Shown here: in pieces, positions 52,345-63,659 of the stretch | Layout: each line of letters begins with the position of its first letter | Numbering within the stretch: the stretch's first letter is position 1 | Assembly: GCA_963669155.1 (NCBI GenBank) | Contig: OZ022578.1 | Span: forward strand, 10,906,230 to 10,970,229 | Reading direction: 5' to 3' | DNA: 64,000 nt | Origin: Arbacia lixula | Taxonomy: Eukaryota; Echinodermata; Echinoidea; Arbacioida; Arbaciidae | Translations under genes and position numbers: made by a program | The notes under the pieces: generated by a model | What the model saw: only the letters and a program-made list of their open reading frames with translations | Told to the model about the DNA's origin: nothing | The model's database searches: none

Positions 52345-53115
52345 CAGAACAATGACGCCTGATCAATGTATATACTCTTCATCAACACTCCCTATTAAAT
52401 CTCATGTTGGCTGTCATTCCACCAGCGCGCAAGGATAAAGTGTTTCATTTGGTGGGAAGATGCTTATCGTACCGTATTGGTTAAAGGTCTTAATCCCACA
52501 ACTACCTGAAGTGTCAAACCAGTCATCCGCTTGGTGGTCCTGTCATTCTCTTTTTCTCAACCAATCACACGAAAGATGTGAATAATTCTTGCTAGGTTAG
52601 GCAACAACCTGTATCATCATTTGAATTGCTCATGGAACTGCTGACATTGTTCTCACTGTGCTGTATTACATTTACATGCCCCCTTAAGAGCCTCATGTGC
52701 ACTTATACAAAGCATACTTCTACCAAACCAAATCGACATTCATAGACGTGTCACACTGTAAAACAGATGTATGTGTTCTTCCCTGAACGTGTTTTTCCTT
52801 CGTCTTGTTCCTGATACCGACATCTATCACCCTCCTTTTCCTCTCCCATGTCATTTATACAAACGCCCCCCGTGTAACTCTTCCCGCACAGAATAATGCA
52901 TGCCCGCCGCGTTTTTCTAAACCAATAATACAGCCGCACACGAACTCAACTACCGACTGAATGGAAGGAGTGAGCTCGTGGACAATTATCGCACACCCTT
53001 GAAGGCCGTTAGAGCTGCTAGGTGTTAGATTGTTCTAGAATTTGTGTTATTATATCGCACCGATGTTGTTGTCTTTGGTCACTGTTGTCTTGCTCTTCCC
53101 CGGACAATGATCAAG
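52345..53115. other. Noncoding stretch
   Basis: No recognised gene. A pyrimidine tract precedes the candidate exon at 53116. Confidence 0.45.
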
Positions 53116-53267
53116 ACTCCGACTCTGACGGCGGTGGTGGGTTCCCATCTATAGCTAAGTGGGTGTGCCTTACATTACTACAGAGAGACACAAATGACAA
53201 CAGACTCATAGATCAGCTATGGTCGACCGTTAACTCTCTACACGCCGGTGATGCATTCTGGGCATAA
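53116..53267 (+). CDS. Candidate terminal exon, unrecognised
   Basis: A long pyrimidine-rich stretch (53056-53100) precedes an AG at 53115. The following frame reads DSDSDGGGGFPSIAKW, then LLQRDTNDNRLIDQLWST and ends HAGDAFWA with TAA at 53267. The acidic start and mixed composition look protein-like. The frame is also open upstream from a GTG, so the exon start is uncertain. No family recognised. Confidence 0.2.
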
Positions 53268-53269
53268 CT

Positions 53270-55970
53270 ATTGCACACACATCACATAGAACAGGTTTTT
53301 TTTTATCTGGCCCACAAAGGGTTAACATGATTTTTCGCTGCACGTACTGGTGGGTGCACATTAAGTCGTTTGTGTGCCAAACGAACTGCTGCTCTATGGG
53401 GCATGAGTGTAAAGCCTCAATGGCGCATAAAGAGTAAAATCGAGCTTTGCTAGTATCCAAGTATCATGTGCTTGGGGGTGAGGGCGTGGGTAGTGTGTAA
53501 TGAGTTGTTGCTCAATGTTGTTACATTGGGGCCCCTTCCGAGTTGCAATTTGCTTTATGAATAAATGCCACCGCAGACGACACGATATTTTCACCACGAT
53601 TATATATGCAGTCGTAAGGTTCTACGACATGAAATGTGATATTACCCTCTCGTACACATCCAATGACCGGGTCCTGCGATTCAGTCGGTCGCATAGTCGT
53701 GCGACTGATCGCATCGTGTCTTCGTGTCTGCGGTGGCCTCGGGGCGGCCTCTGGTACTTGATTGTATTCGGAGGGAAAGGAAAGAAGGAGAGTGTCACAA
53801 TGTAGATACCATCGTCCACATGGCTTCCTAGAACCACACTGCTGGTAAACCACTTAGGCCTTTTTTGGTATTGCAGCTAACCAGAAACGATCCATTCGAG
53901 CCTTAGATTGAATGGTTAGTGCTACAAAATGTTTGGTAGAAAAAAAAAGGTGCTCGTTATGTTGAATATCGGATAAGATTGATAGTAGAATAGGATAATA
54001 CTATTAGGGTATATTAATGCCGAGCTTATCCTGCTTATATAGTCTGTATCTCTCCCCCTTTGCAGAGCCCCTCTGCCTCGCTTCGTGAGATCTATATGTA
54101 TGTGCGCCGAATCACTCTGATTCGCTTCCACTGGTGTGTGTGCTGGAGACATTGCATGCATCTGCCACGCACCACGTACTGTACAGTGAGCGATGGTTGG
54201 CTGCAATAATTGGCCTCGTTCTGCCACCGAGCTCCATCTCGTTAGTGTAACGTGTACGTTAACCATGGCCGAGCACTCTGCCTATATTGCCAGCGTGGAC
54301 ATCTATTTGGGTATACAAAATAAAGAGAGGATGTAACGTGCCTTTATAAGCAAAGCGGTGCTTGATGTATGATAACTGGAACACTGATTCGTAATGATTA
54401 AAGAATCTATTAAGAATTAACATGTGCAATATTTAGCACACAAGTTGACAGGGCGAAATAGCCTTCTACTCAAGACAGACGAAGATTAAATAAGATTTTC
54501 AACTTGATCCCCCTCTTTCTCTATTCTTTCTTTTCCTGAGGTTTTTAATTTTCTTGTGAAAAAATGTAATGACGTTATTATTCCACTTGTGTGGAAACCC
54601 ACAATATTCTTACATGATATCCGCGCAGTCGTTTTCTTTATACATCTCAACTCTGATCGAGAATGAATAACATTTCCAACGACAGCATTTGTAATGTTTG
54701 TTTTCTGTGCCAGGACCGATCCTCCGTGAGATATTCAGACATTATCATGATTGCTACTACTCGTGCAAAAAAAAAAATCTATCGTGGCGTATGGATTTAT
54801 GACTAAAACCATTAGTAAACAATTTCCTTGGCATACACAATCATGGAGAAGAATACAAATGATGAAAACAATCCAATGTGTGTTTAGGAAAGGAGTCATA
54901 GATGGATGGTAAATGTGAACAGGAACATTGGATGCTAGGAAGGGAAAATAAGGAACCGTAAATACGAATTAAGGCTTTACGGGACGGTACATTCATGGAC
55001 ACACACATCATATTGTTGTTCCCTGGCCTTCGAATAATGGATTCCGCATCAATTATGTGGAAATGATAAGATGCGAAAGGGAAACTGGGAGAAAAAAAAC
55101 AAAACAAAGGGACAAATGGACAGGAAGGCTGACAGAAAGATAGTACGAGCGGGGTGAGGGAGGGTGGATAAGATAAGAGAGAGAGAAAATGAAAGAGGGA
55201 GGGGAGAAAGAAAGAGATGAAAAGAAAGAATGAGATGAAAAGTGAGATGACAAAGTGCAGAGGAGTGTGGAAGAGGAGGGAGATAATATAAGAAGTGTTG
55301 TGAGGAAAGAGAGCTATCATAATGAAGGGCAAGCGGTAAAGAAATGGGTGAACAGAGAGAGAGAGAGAGGGAGAGAGAGAAGAGGGGGTAGCAGGCGATG
55401 CTCATACGTCATTTATAGCTTTCCAGTTCATCAATACACACGACATTTCAATGTCGACTTTGATGGCTACGCTACAATGTAAGGCCTTTGTCATTACACG
55501 AAATTATTCACGCTCCAATCCTTGGAATGCCTCGAATCTGTGTGCAATTTCACACCTCGACGCATGAAGACAGTGTTCTGGCACGTGAGATAAATAGACC
55601 GCGGAAATGAAGGAAACACGTCCGACGGGTCAAGTGAAAGGTCATGCCCATAGCATGGCGAGGTATGGAACAGGGGTGTAAGGATAATAACAGCACCTGT
55701 GACTTCTTGTTAATTGCATCTTCGCTTCTTTAGCTTCTTGACGCGCCTGTCTTGTCAAGTACGCCTTCTCGGAGCGTAAATATCGGGAGTTAATATAAGG
55801 ATGTACGTACATTATAGCTGTGTGGCCGGTGTGTGGGTATTCTGTAGGGTGGTGCATGGGGAATGTATCTATACGCACATTATATACTTGATGCAATAAG
55901 GGAAAGGGGCAGGGTGGGGATGAGTGATAACAATAAGTTGTAAGAGTAAGACAGACAGACTGATAGACAG

Positions 55971-55973
<3 letters not shown>
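53270..55973. other. Noncoding stretch
   Basis: Purine-rich patch at 55085-55390. No recognised gene. Confidence 0.45.

Positions 55974-56022
<49 letters not shown>
55974..56022. repeat. (GA)n microsatellite
   Basis: About 49 bases of uninterrupted GA. Confidence 0.95.
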
Positions 56023-56024
<2 letters not shown>

Positions 56025-56286
56025 GGAATGAATAAAAAACGAGTTTCTGCTTATGACATGAAAATGAAGAAAAGGAGAAAGGGATGATAAGGTAGAATGG
56101 GAGTGGGAGGAAGAAGAGGAGAAATACAGAGGTAGCAACAAACAGGAGAAAGATACTACTATAATCGATACTTCGGTAGACATGATTATACATGTATTTA
56201 CATACATTCCAGGACAGAACAATTAGTAAGATATTACAAAACTGACGGATCTGCAAACGAAAGAAAGGCTGACAATGATGGCGTAA

Positions 56287-56432
56287 TACACACACACACA
56301 CACACACACATACACAAACACACACACACACACACAAACACAAACACACACACAGACACACATACAACACACACACACATTATACAGACACACAGACACA
56401 GACAGACACACACACAGACACACACACACATA
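56287..56432. repeat. Interrupted (CA)n microsatellite
   Basis: CA arrays broken by TA, AA and GA over about 145 bases. Long minus-strand frames here are repeat artefacts. Confidence 0.95.
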
Positions 56433-56434
56433 AT

Positions 56435-58789
56435 TACGCTATACCATAACCCCAAGCGTGCATGGATTTCTGCATATCATCTGCGAGTTCTATTAGGGAA
56501 ACACTCCATGGATAACTACATGAACACACATACACCATGTACACAGCACTTGAAGTGTACGCAAATACGAATTGTTAAAATCTTGCACACACACCACCCT
56601 ACATTAGCTAACATCCGTCGGCCCTACTGTTCCGATGACCAAGTCAGAGGGTACGTGAGGGCGTTCTGCAACCTTACGGGTCAAGCGCCGGAGCCTGGTC
56701 GGTCATCGCATACAATAGCGCAATGACCACCCGGTATACATGTACTTGCTTTCTTTGCTCGCACCCGTCAAGTAATCAAATATACATGTGTATAATTAGC
56801 TGATGGAACCGCGCGTTGCATACACTGTGATCTCGCACAAGGTGAGCAATACCTGTCCCATTGTTGGCATCTTTCCCGTGTGATACGGAGTGGACTTATG
56901 CAAATTTGATATATGATACACTAAATCGCAAGGCCAATACAATATGGAATTAGCGTTAACACCTATAAGCAGTGAAGGATATCTTATTGGTATATGTATG
57001 GAATGAAACCTTAAGTTGCATGGAATGAATTCCCCTGCCAGAAAATATCTGAAAAAAAGGCTTTACTGCAACCCTTCTCTGTGACTAAGATGTTGAGATG
57101 TAGTATCATTTATCCATCTTGCTCTCCAATACTTTTCTCCGCCCCCCCCCCTGCCCCTCGCTCCCTCCCCCTCTCTCTTTCAATTCCTCCCTCTTTGAGT
57201 CGAACCCTTTAATTTGTTCACTCTTCCCCTCCCCTCTCTTCGTCCACCCCCCCCCCCCCCCCACACACACACACCTTTCTCTCTATGTACTGATGTATAC
57301 TAAATGGTAGGGGTAAAACATCATATTCAACGATGTTATATTTTCACGAGAGGGTACATTTTTTGTGAAGCGCGCAGCCCTGAGGGAGAATATCATCACA
57401 AGGGAAAATAAAACGTCCAAAGAATGTGATAATGGATGACCTTAAAGCACTTAATACTCTGTTACGGTCAATAACAATTATTGACAAATAGAATGACATA
57501 CACCACATTTTCTCACGTGTAGGTTTTATTTACACTAACATGTGGTTGTATGCCGTCATTATAATATTTTTTTTCATTACGTCACTGAATTGACCTTGCA
57601 CTGTTGCATACGCTCTCGTTGCTCTTAACGCATATTTCTAGAAAATAGAATCCCTCAGCGTTAAGGTGTATAGTTTAACTTCTTTGGATATGATATCCCA
57701 TCCCTCACTAGTCAATATCTGTTTGATATTGTGTATGTAGGCTATGTGCATATAAATACATGTATTTTACACTTTCACACATGATATCATGTAATGTAAA
57801 TGTTTATTTGTGTGCATTTCTACTTTAAACGTAAATAAAGGTCGCATGGATGTTCACAATGGCAAAATCTCAAGTATTAAGGGAATTGGTAAATGTTATA
57901 ATAATACCCAAGTAAAAGCTACATGTATTCGTGTACATTCACATCTACTCAAGATTTCGGCAGTCAAGCAATAGTGGTGCAAATTTTTTCCTTAGCAATA
58001 ACAATAATAATGTCAGAAATTATAAATATGTTTTGAATTTTTACAATCGCGCGAACCAGACAAACACACTAACATGTAAACCGACATAAACACACACACA
58101 CACACACACAAACATTGAGAGAAGATATATTTCACTTTCATCATCTCTTTAAAACGATGTGAGTGAAATATTCATTACGGTCGTAAGATAACATTCTAGC
58201 GTATCCAAACATTAATTTTGATCTCATGTCTCGCTTTTCCGTGTCTACATGATGGCGACTGGATATATCAACCGGGGGACCCCCTTTGCAGACACCAGGC
58301 TCAATTTCATCTGCTGGCATGCCGACATTCCACGCATACCACATAAAGGAAATCTACATGCGTGACCCCTGTGTTCAGTTGCACGTAGACTCCGGTCCCC
58401 AGGCGCTTTTTAGTGCGCGCTCATTCCTGTGCACTTTTTATTCGTTGCTCATATCAATTTGTCAGCGTTAGGTGGCCCGACTGTGTGAGCAATTTGAAGG
58501 GGCAAACCGCTTGATTTCCGTGGCTATATAAAACAAAAAACGCCCGTGCACCCGGCTGTTAAGTCTAGATTATAAAACGAGAGAAGGAAATTGAAAGCGG
58601 ATATATACTCGGAATGGTTAAAATGAGAAGATTGCAAACGTGATGTCAAAGAACAAACATCCTCTATGTCCAGCCATAATACATTAAGGAGCCACCGAAC
58701 TATTTTTTTTTACATGCAATGCTGATCACTTTCAAAAAGTCTAGATTAGCGTAAAACACTTGAAAGTCGAAAAAAAAAGTGGAATGTCA
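56435..58789. other. Noncoding stretch
   Basis: C-run and CA at 57245-57274, CA array at 58090-58111, and a GGCTATATAAAA TATA-like site at about 58519. No gene recognised. Confidence 0.4.
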
Positions 58790-59365
58790 TGCTATGACAT
58801 ATTTGAAGTTGTCATAACAGACGACCCTAGAAGTACCAGGGAGATTAAAAGGAGAATCGCAAAAAAATCAGCCTTTTCGAGGCTGGAGAAAATCCTAAGA
58901 AACAGGACACTCAGAATGGAGAATCAATTACGAGTAATGAATTGTTACATCTACCCTGTGCTGATGTATAGTGAAGCATGGTCAATAAGATCAGACATGA
59001 GAAAGCGTTTGAAGAGTTGTGGAATGTGGTTCCTCTGACACATGATGAAGATTCTATGGAGTGATAGAGTAACCAATGAAGAGGTCTTAAGAAGAGCTGG
59101 TGTGGAAAGAAAGCTGATTATGGAGGTATGAACTAGGCAAATGGGGTTTGTAGAACGTATAGTTAGAAAGGACGGTCTTCAAAATTTATCATTGACAGGA
59201 AAGATAGAAGGAAAGGGGGGTAAAGGAAGGAAAAGGATGAATTGGATGACCAGTCTGAATGTAAGGATTACAGAGGGAGGTGCGGGTCAGTGGGAGGTGG
59301 AGCTGATTCAAACAGCTAGGAACAGAGATTTGTGGCATAACTACGTCTCCGGATATGGCACTTAG
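58790..59365 (+). pseudogene. 3' remnant of a second non-LTR retrotransposon (RT C-terminal region)
   Basis: The plus frame starts inside an RT ORF (ITDDPRSTREIKRRIAKKSA) and continues through the conserved tail: LRVMNCYIYPVLMYSEAW, WSDRVTNEEVLRRAG, RQMGFVERIVRKDGL and GKIEGKGGKGRKRM, ending YGT with a stop at 59365. This tail is common in endonuclease-reverse transcriptase LINEs of marine invertebrates. Two in-frame TGA stops (59036-59038 and 59129-59131) occupy positions where the family has Arg, so each is a CGA-to-TGA decay. Catalytic RT motifs are absent because the copy is 5'-truncated. It is a different family from the element at 4.6-7.8 kb. Confidence 0.85.
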
Positions 59366-61000
59366 AGAGAGAGTGATGTGCGGGTGATTATCTGGAACCG
59401 CGGAGTGATCCAGCTTCTGGTCAGACTTGTCCCTTTTGAAAAAGTGTAGAAAAATTGTTTGTTGGCAAACCCGATAGAAATCGAGGTTTCATTTACTTTT
59501 CTGAAAAAATATACAATTAAGATAACAATTATTAGTATTTCTGCTGCTATTTTTTCCTGAAAATATGTCTGCGAGTAAGGAAATCTTGAACACGAGCCTA
59601 CGGTGTAATGAGTTATGTCCATGGTACCTGACCACTGACATTGTCTGATGAGTACCTGAGCTGAATATGTCAATGAGTGACCTAAACATGGAGGGGCATA
59701 ACATTCCCGCAAGTAGAAACTTACAGCTTCCCACGTCTGGAAAGCAGTGCATGCAAATATAATACATGAGTGTAATATGTACCGATATTTGTTTTACCAT
59801 CGCTAGTATAAGATAACAAGCCAAACCGATCTGTTTAAGGAAAGCATTGGATTGTACTCGCACCATTAGGTGAGGTTTTCAAACGAAACGATGGGAACCA
59901 GCTCAACTTCCAACTACATTTCTACGACACTTCTATCGAATAGACCTAGGTGGTTATGGTGCATAAGGTTTTAGATTGCATCGTATGCTGTTGCTAACGT
60001 GTCAAACTGCCTAACCGTATGATTAGAATAAACAGCGCTCGGTGTCGTTCCTCCAATTCCAACCAGCAATGAAGAGTCGAGTGCGTTCGGTTACCATGGT
60101 AATATACGTTATTAGAAGACTCTGCTGTGTACTCTCCGGCTGTTAATGAGTCGAAAGGAGAAGGAGATAGCGCGTGAATCACACAGAAAATTGAGCAGAG
60201 AGAGGAAAACAGGGATAGAGAGTGGTGGTTGAGAATGGGGGAAGGGGTGGGGCGGGGTATGAGGGGGGGGGGCGGGATGGCAGGGGGAACGAAGGGGAAG
60301 ACAAAACACTAATAATCGCGCGAGTAAATTTTGACTATCTCTTGTCGCGTGATGTACTTTGTTTGGTGTATTTATATATGATGGTCGCGTATACATACGT
60401 ATATGTACACATGGATATATAATGCAGTCATGTATGTGTAAGTGTGTGAGGGTGAGTGCGTATTTATGAGTTTTTATGGGTTGATATTCACGCGCATGAC
60501 TCTGTATTATCATCATATATGTGTTTGACGAGTTGTGGTACAACATAACCATTTCCAGCGTGCTGTTTTCTGACGATTTGGTGACCATTCCACTAACATT
60601 TTGATTTATTTCCTTTGGTTCAGCGTCCAATGAATCTAATGTTGAAAGTTTTAGTTCCAAACCACATAGTTGGTGTGGTGTGCCCCAGATAGGGGAAAAG
60701 CGCTCTTCATCATAATAGCCTCTATGATATGTGTGTATTGGATCAATGGAAAATTGAAAAGTTGTCGTCATTATACTGAAGAAAAACTCTGACCCATCGT
60801 CCCCTATCAACGCTATCCTTGCCTTAAGTCATGTAAATATCTGATGGATTTTCCTCCTCGAATAACTGTTTTTATGTGTAGCCAGAACCAATTACTGTCG
60901 CCCAGGCTAGCTTCCTACGCGGTCTTGTTGTGTGTAATCACTTCACGACCCTTAGAACGCATGGGCGAAAGGCCAAAATGTGCCGCCTATCCTCAATATC
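59366..61000. other. Noncoding stretch
   Basis: A G-rich patch lies at about 60215-60300. No recognised gene; the 232-codon minus frame at 60810-60112 has no coding character. Confidence 0.45.
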
Positions 61001-61168
61001 AAACTATGCGGCCTTTGTGCAAAATAAAAGCATATAGATGTTGTATACAACGCGGACGAGAATATATTGATTTGCAGCCTTTGGAAACTATGCGGCCTTT
61101 GTGCAAAATAAAAGCATATAGATGTTGTATACAACGCGGACGAGAATATATTGATTTGCAAAGAAAAC
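61001..61168. repeat. Exact 84-bp tandem duplication
   Basis: 61001-61076 and 61085-61160 are identical over 76 bp, and the unit is 84 bp. Because 84 is a multiple of three, a plus frame (60844-61194) shows a 28-residue repeat. That frame has no recognised function, so a recent tandem duplication is the simplest reading. Confidence 0.9.
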
Positions 61169-61172
61169 TCAG

Positions 61173-61308
61173 GGATCTGTCTCATAAAGATTAGCGATTG
61201 ATCGCAACTTGACTTGCGATCGGTATCAATCGTAACTCTGTACATTTGACATAGGGGATTGGACTTGCGATCTATTCAGATCAATCGCAACTCTTTATAA
61301 GACAGGGC
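61173..61308. mobile_element. Palindromic MITE-like repeat
   Basis: Outer arms CTGTCTCATAAAGA at 61176 and TCTTTATAAGACAG at the right end (to 61305) are inverted, continuing into GCGATTGATC (61194-61203) and its inverse (61281-61288). Inner GATCGCAA/TTGCGATC motifs recur several times. It is a small nonautonomous element about 136 bp long with no coding capacity. Confidence 0.55.
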
Positions 61309-61421
61309 CAGGTTGAAACGTATCATGTATCCTATTTCTCGATTTATAGTGTACTTACAACTATACATCTACTTCTAGATTGATATCCACTTACGCCTTA
61401 ACCATTTTATGTTCGTATGTT

Positions 61422-61465
61422 TGAGTGAGTGATTGATTCATTGATTGGTTGATTGATTGATTGAA
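61422..61465. repeat. Short (GATT)n repeat
   Basis: GATTGATT units with a GAGTGAGT start and one CATT and one GGTT variant. Confidence 0.8.
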
Positions 61466-61561
61466 AGAAATTCATATCTCAGAGAGTGAATAGGAGGTAT
61501 AATGGAGAATGGATGATTCGAGGAAGGCGCAAGTGAAAACAAATTACTTCATGCACATTGA

Positions 61562-61959
61562 ATGACAGTGTTTGTATCGTGGTTATTCTTGGGTATTGAT
61601 ACGGCGCTAAAACTAATCATATTGATGGTGGATATGCATGCTACATATGTAATTTGGTTATGCAAGCCACTCTACTTAATCATGCTTGTGAAGGCTGCGG
61701 TCAAGGTGCAAATGATATACCCAAGTTTTGCACCGTATTTGTGGTTGAAGATAATTGCCATAGCAAGTAGCATCCTTCTGTACGGCCAATGCATACAGGG
61801 CATTTTACGTGCACACACACATCCACGATGTGCGCCTATGATTTATTCACGCAACTTTCTTTTGTCATTTGGTGCTCTAACACTTAGCGCGGTGCTTTCA
61901 ACTGGTAAAGGTAACGAGCGTGCCAACGGGAGGGGGCACGTAAGTGAGAGAGATAGAAC

Positions 61960-61965
<6 letters not shown>
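61562..61965 (+). CDS. Hydrophobic ORF, candidate membrane protein, doubtful
   Basis: From the ATG at 61562 the frame stays open for 156 codons to 62032. The last third is translated from a GA array and a GA-rich approach and cannot be real coding sequence of normal kind. The first 120 codons hold four hydrophobic stretches: VFVSWLFLGI, YVIWLCKPLYLIMLV, YLWLKIIAIASSILLY and NFLLSFGALTLSAVL. One frame this long is roughly expected by chance in this much AT-rich DNA. No family recognised. Confidence 0.18.
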
Positions 61966-62026
<61 letters not shown>

Positions 62027-62095
62027 GATTAAGGGAGGGAGGGAGAAAGAGAGAGAGCGAGAGGGGGGGGGGGGGGAGGGAGGAGGGAGAGAAGG
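61964..62095. repeat. (GA)30 and G-rich purine tract
   Basis: Sixty bases of perfect GA (61964-62023), then GGGA units and a G12 run near 62067. Confidence 0.95.
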
Positions 62096-62250
62096 AAAAA
62101 GAGATAGAGGGGGAAGGTGGGGAGTAGAGGGGACCTTACAAACCATCGACTTTCTGGCGATACCTTGTATTCATTGTTCATGAAAACTGGTTTATTTTGT
62201 TTGTTAAATGAATGAAGAATTGAAATGAATTGAGGACGGGGGAGAGATAG

Positions 62251-62277
62251 AGAGAGAGAGAGGGGGGGGGGGGGGGC
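62251..62277. repeat. (GA)n ending in poly-G
   Basis: GA array running into about 16 G. Confidence 0.95.
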
Positions 62278-62543
62278 GACATGGAGGAGATGTTATCAAA
62301 CACAATGATAACAGGGTCTTACAAAATAAAGAGACAAACACCGTGATGGGGAAAGCTCGAAAATGTATAGTGAAAGAGGGAAATACATGCATTTGTATCT
62401 GACGTTGAGAAGGGGAGGGGGGATTTTTTCTGGGTTTGGCGAAGAGGGGTCTTAGAGCTATGTTAAGGCACGTTAAAACGTTTCGTAGGCTTGCCTCTCA
62501 GCCTATCATGTTAGCTTTACTCCTGATGTCATTATCGACTTAC

Positions 62544-62791
62544 CGGTTGCAAAATATAACGTTCACGTTATATGTACCGCCAAGGCAGTAAATGTCATGT
62601 AATAAGTCTTCCTCCAACGGAATCGGGAGGGACTCCTGAAGCACGATCGTTAGGAAGACGGGAGACGATGTCGTTAGCATGGTAGGTAAAATCGCATCGT
62701 TTGGCTTGGATATTGAGACGTTTGCTGTCACTGCCGCGTGTTGTGCTAGAGATTTCAGAGTCTTAGGACGCTTCGGGTGGCAGCAGCAGCA
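62544..62791 (-). CDS. Candidate exon with a consensus donor, minus strand
   Basis: A minus-strand frame is open from the TGA at 62794 to a donor CCG|GTAAGTCGA (62543). It reads KTLKSLAQHAAVTANV, SISKPNDAILPTMLTTSS, VFLTIVLQESLPIPLEED and IYCLGGTYNVNVIFC, a natural-looking amino-acid mix. The only in-frame ATG is internal (LPTM), so it would be an internal exon or begin downstream. The upstream acceptor is not obvious: candidates lie in ACCCGAAG and CGCGGCAG. No family recognised. Confidence 0.27.
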
Positions 62792-62886
62792 TCAGACGGC
62801 GTGACATTTGGAAGAAAGTCACCGCACCTGTTTGGGATAGGAGGGTAGATTTGATGGGTTGATGGCGGTGGTGGTGGTTGGGTGAC

Positions 62887-62910
62887 GGGGGGGGGGGGGG
62901 GGGGAGGGGG
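62887..62910. repeat. Poly-G run
   Basis: G18, then A and G5. Confidence 0.95.
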
Positions 62911-63440
62911 CGTGGAGGGTGATGGGGATTCTAAGTAATACATTGAGAAGGCGGAATAGGATAGGGTGGGGTAGGGAATTACACACATTTGGGACGATAG
63001 GGAAGGTGATGGGTGGCGGATGTAACGATTGAATTAAACACAAAACAGGAGGGGTTAGGGAGAGAGTAGCAGGGAACAGTGAAATACGAAATGCAGTGTG
63101 TGTTTTGCGGAAATGAAAAACAGGAGAGAGTAAGAGAGAAAACGGAGAGAAATAATCATATAAAGAAGAAAATAAACACACCGAATGAGAAAGAGGGGAG
63201 GAGTAGGGAGGGGGGGGGGTGGGATTTATGACTATTCTTCATTGTGATGGTATCATGTATTTTACAAGGTGTTCCGATACTGCATATAACTTGCTTCCAT
63301 CTTCCTTATTTCTGGTCGTGTTCTGTACCCTGACTTTATAGCTAGCCTTCTACGTTTCTTTCCCTCTCCATTTCTCTCTTCATTTTGTTTATTTTCCATC
63401 TCACCTCCTCCCCCCCTCTCTCTTTCTATCTGTATGTTTT
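62911..63440. other. G- and purine-rich noncoding stretch
   Basis: No recognised gene. Frames on the minus strand are low complexity. Confidence 0.5.
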
Positions 63441-63485
63441 CTACCCCCGGGCGCCCCCCCCCCCCCCTCCATCTCTCTCTCTCCG
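63441..63485. repeat. C-run followed by CT
   Basis: About 15 C bases then a short CT array. Confidence 0.9.
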
Positions 63486-63621
63486 TCTGTTCCTGTCTCA
63501 TTATTTATATCTCTCACACACATAAACGCGCGCGCAGTTTTTTTCAGTGTTTGATTATTTTTGTTTTTATTAAAACACAATTATAACATAAATCATAGCC
63601 TTCAACTGAAGTACGCAAAAG

Positions 63622-63624
<3 letters not shown>

Positions 63625-63658
<34 letters not shown>
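63625..63658. repeat. (CA)n microsatellite
   Basis: About 34 bases of CA. Confidence 0.95.

Positions 63659-63659
<1 letters not shown>

Noticed and set aside
55642..56376. 244-codon minus-strand ORF
   Set aside because: It starts in a CA/TG array and crosses a GA array, and it lacks recognisable domains.
56800..56841. 42-bp exon-like segment (MEPRVAYTVISHK)
   Set aside because: The acceptor has almost no pyrimidine tract and the segment is too short to judge.
60112..60810. 232-codon minus-strand ORF
   Set aside because: No codon bias, no domain, and its C-terminal half is Pro/His low complexity from a G-rich patch.
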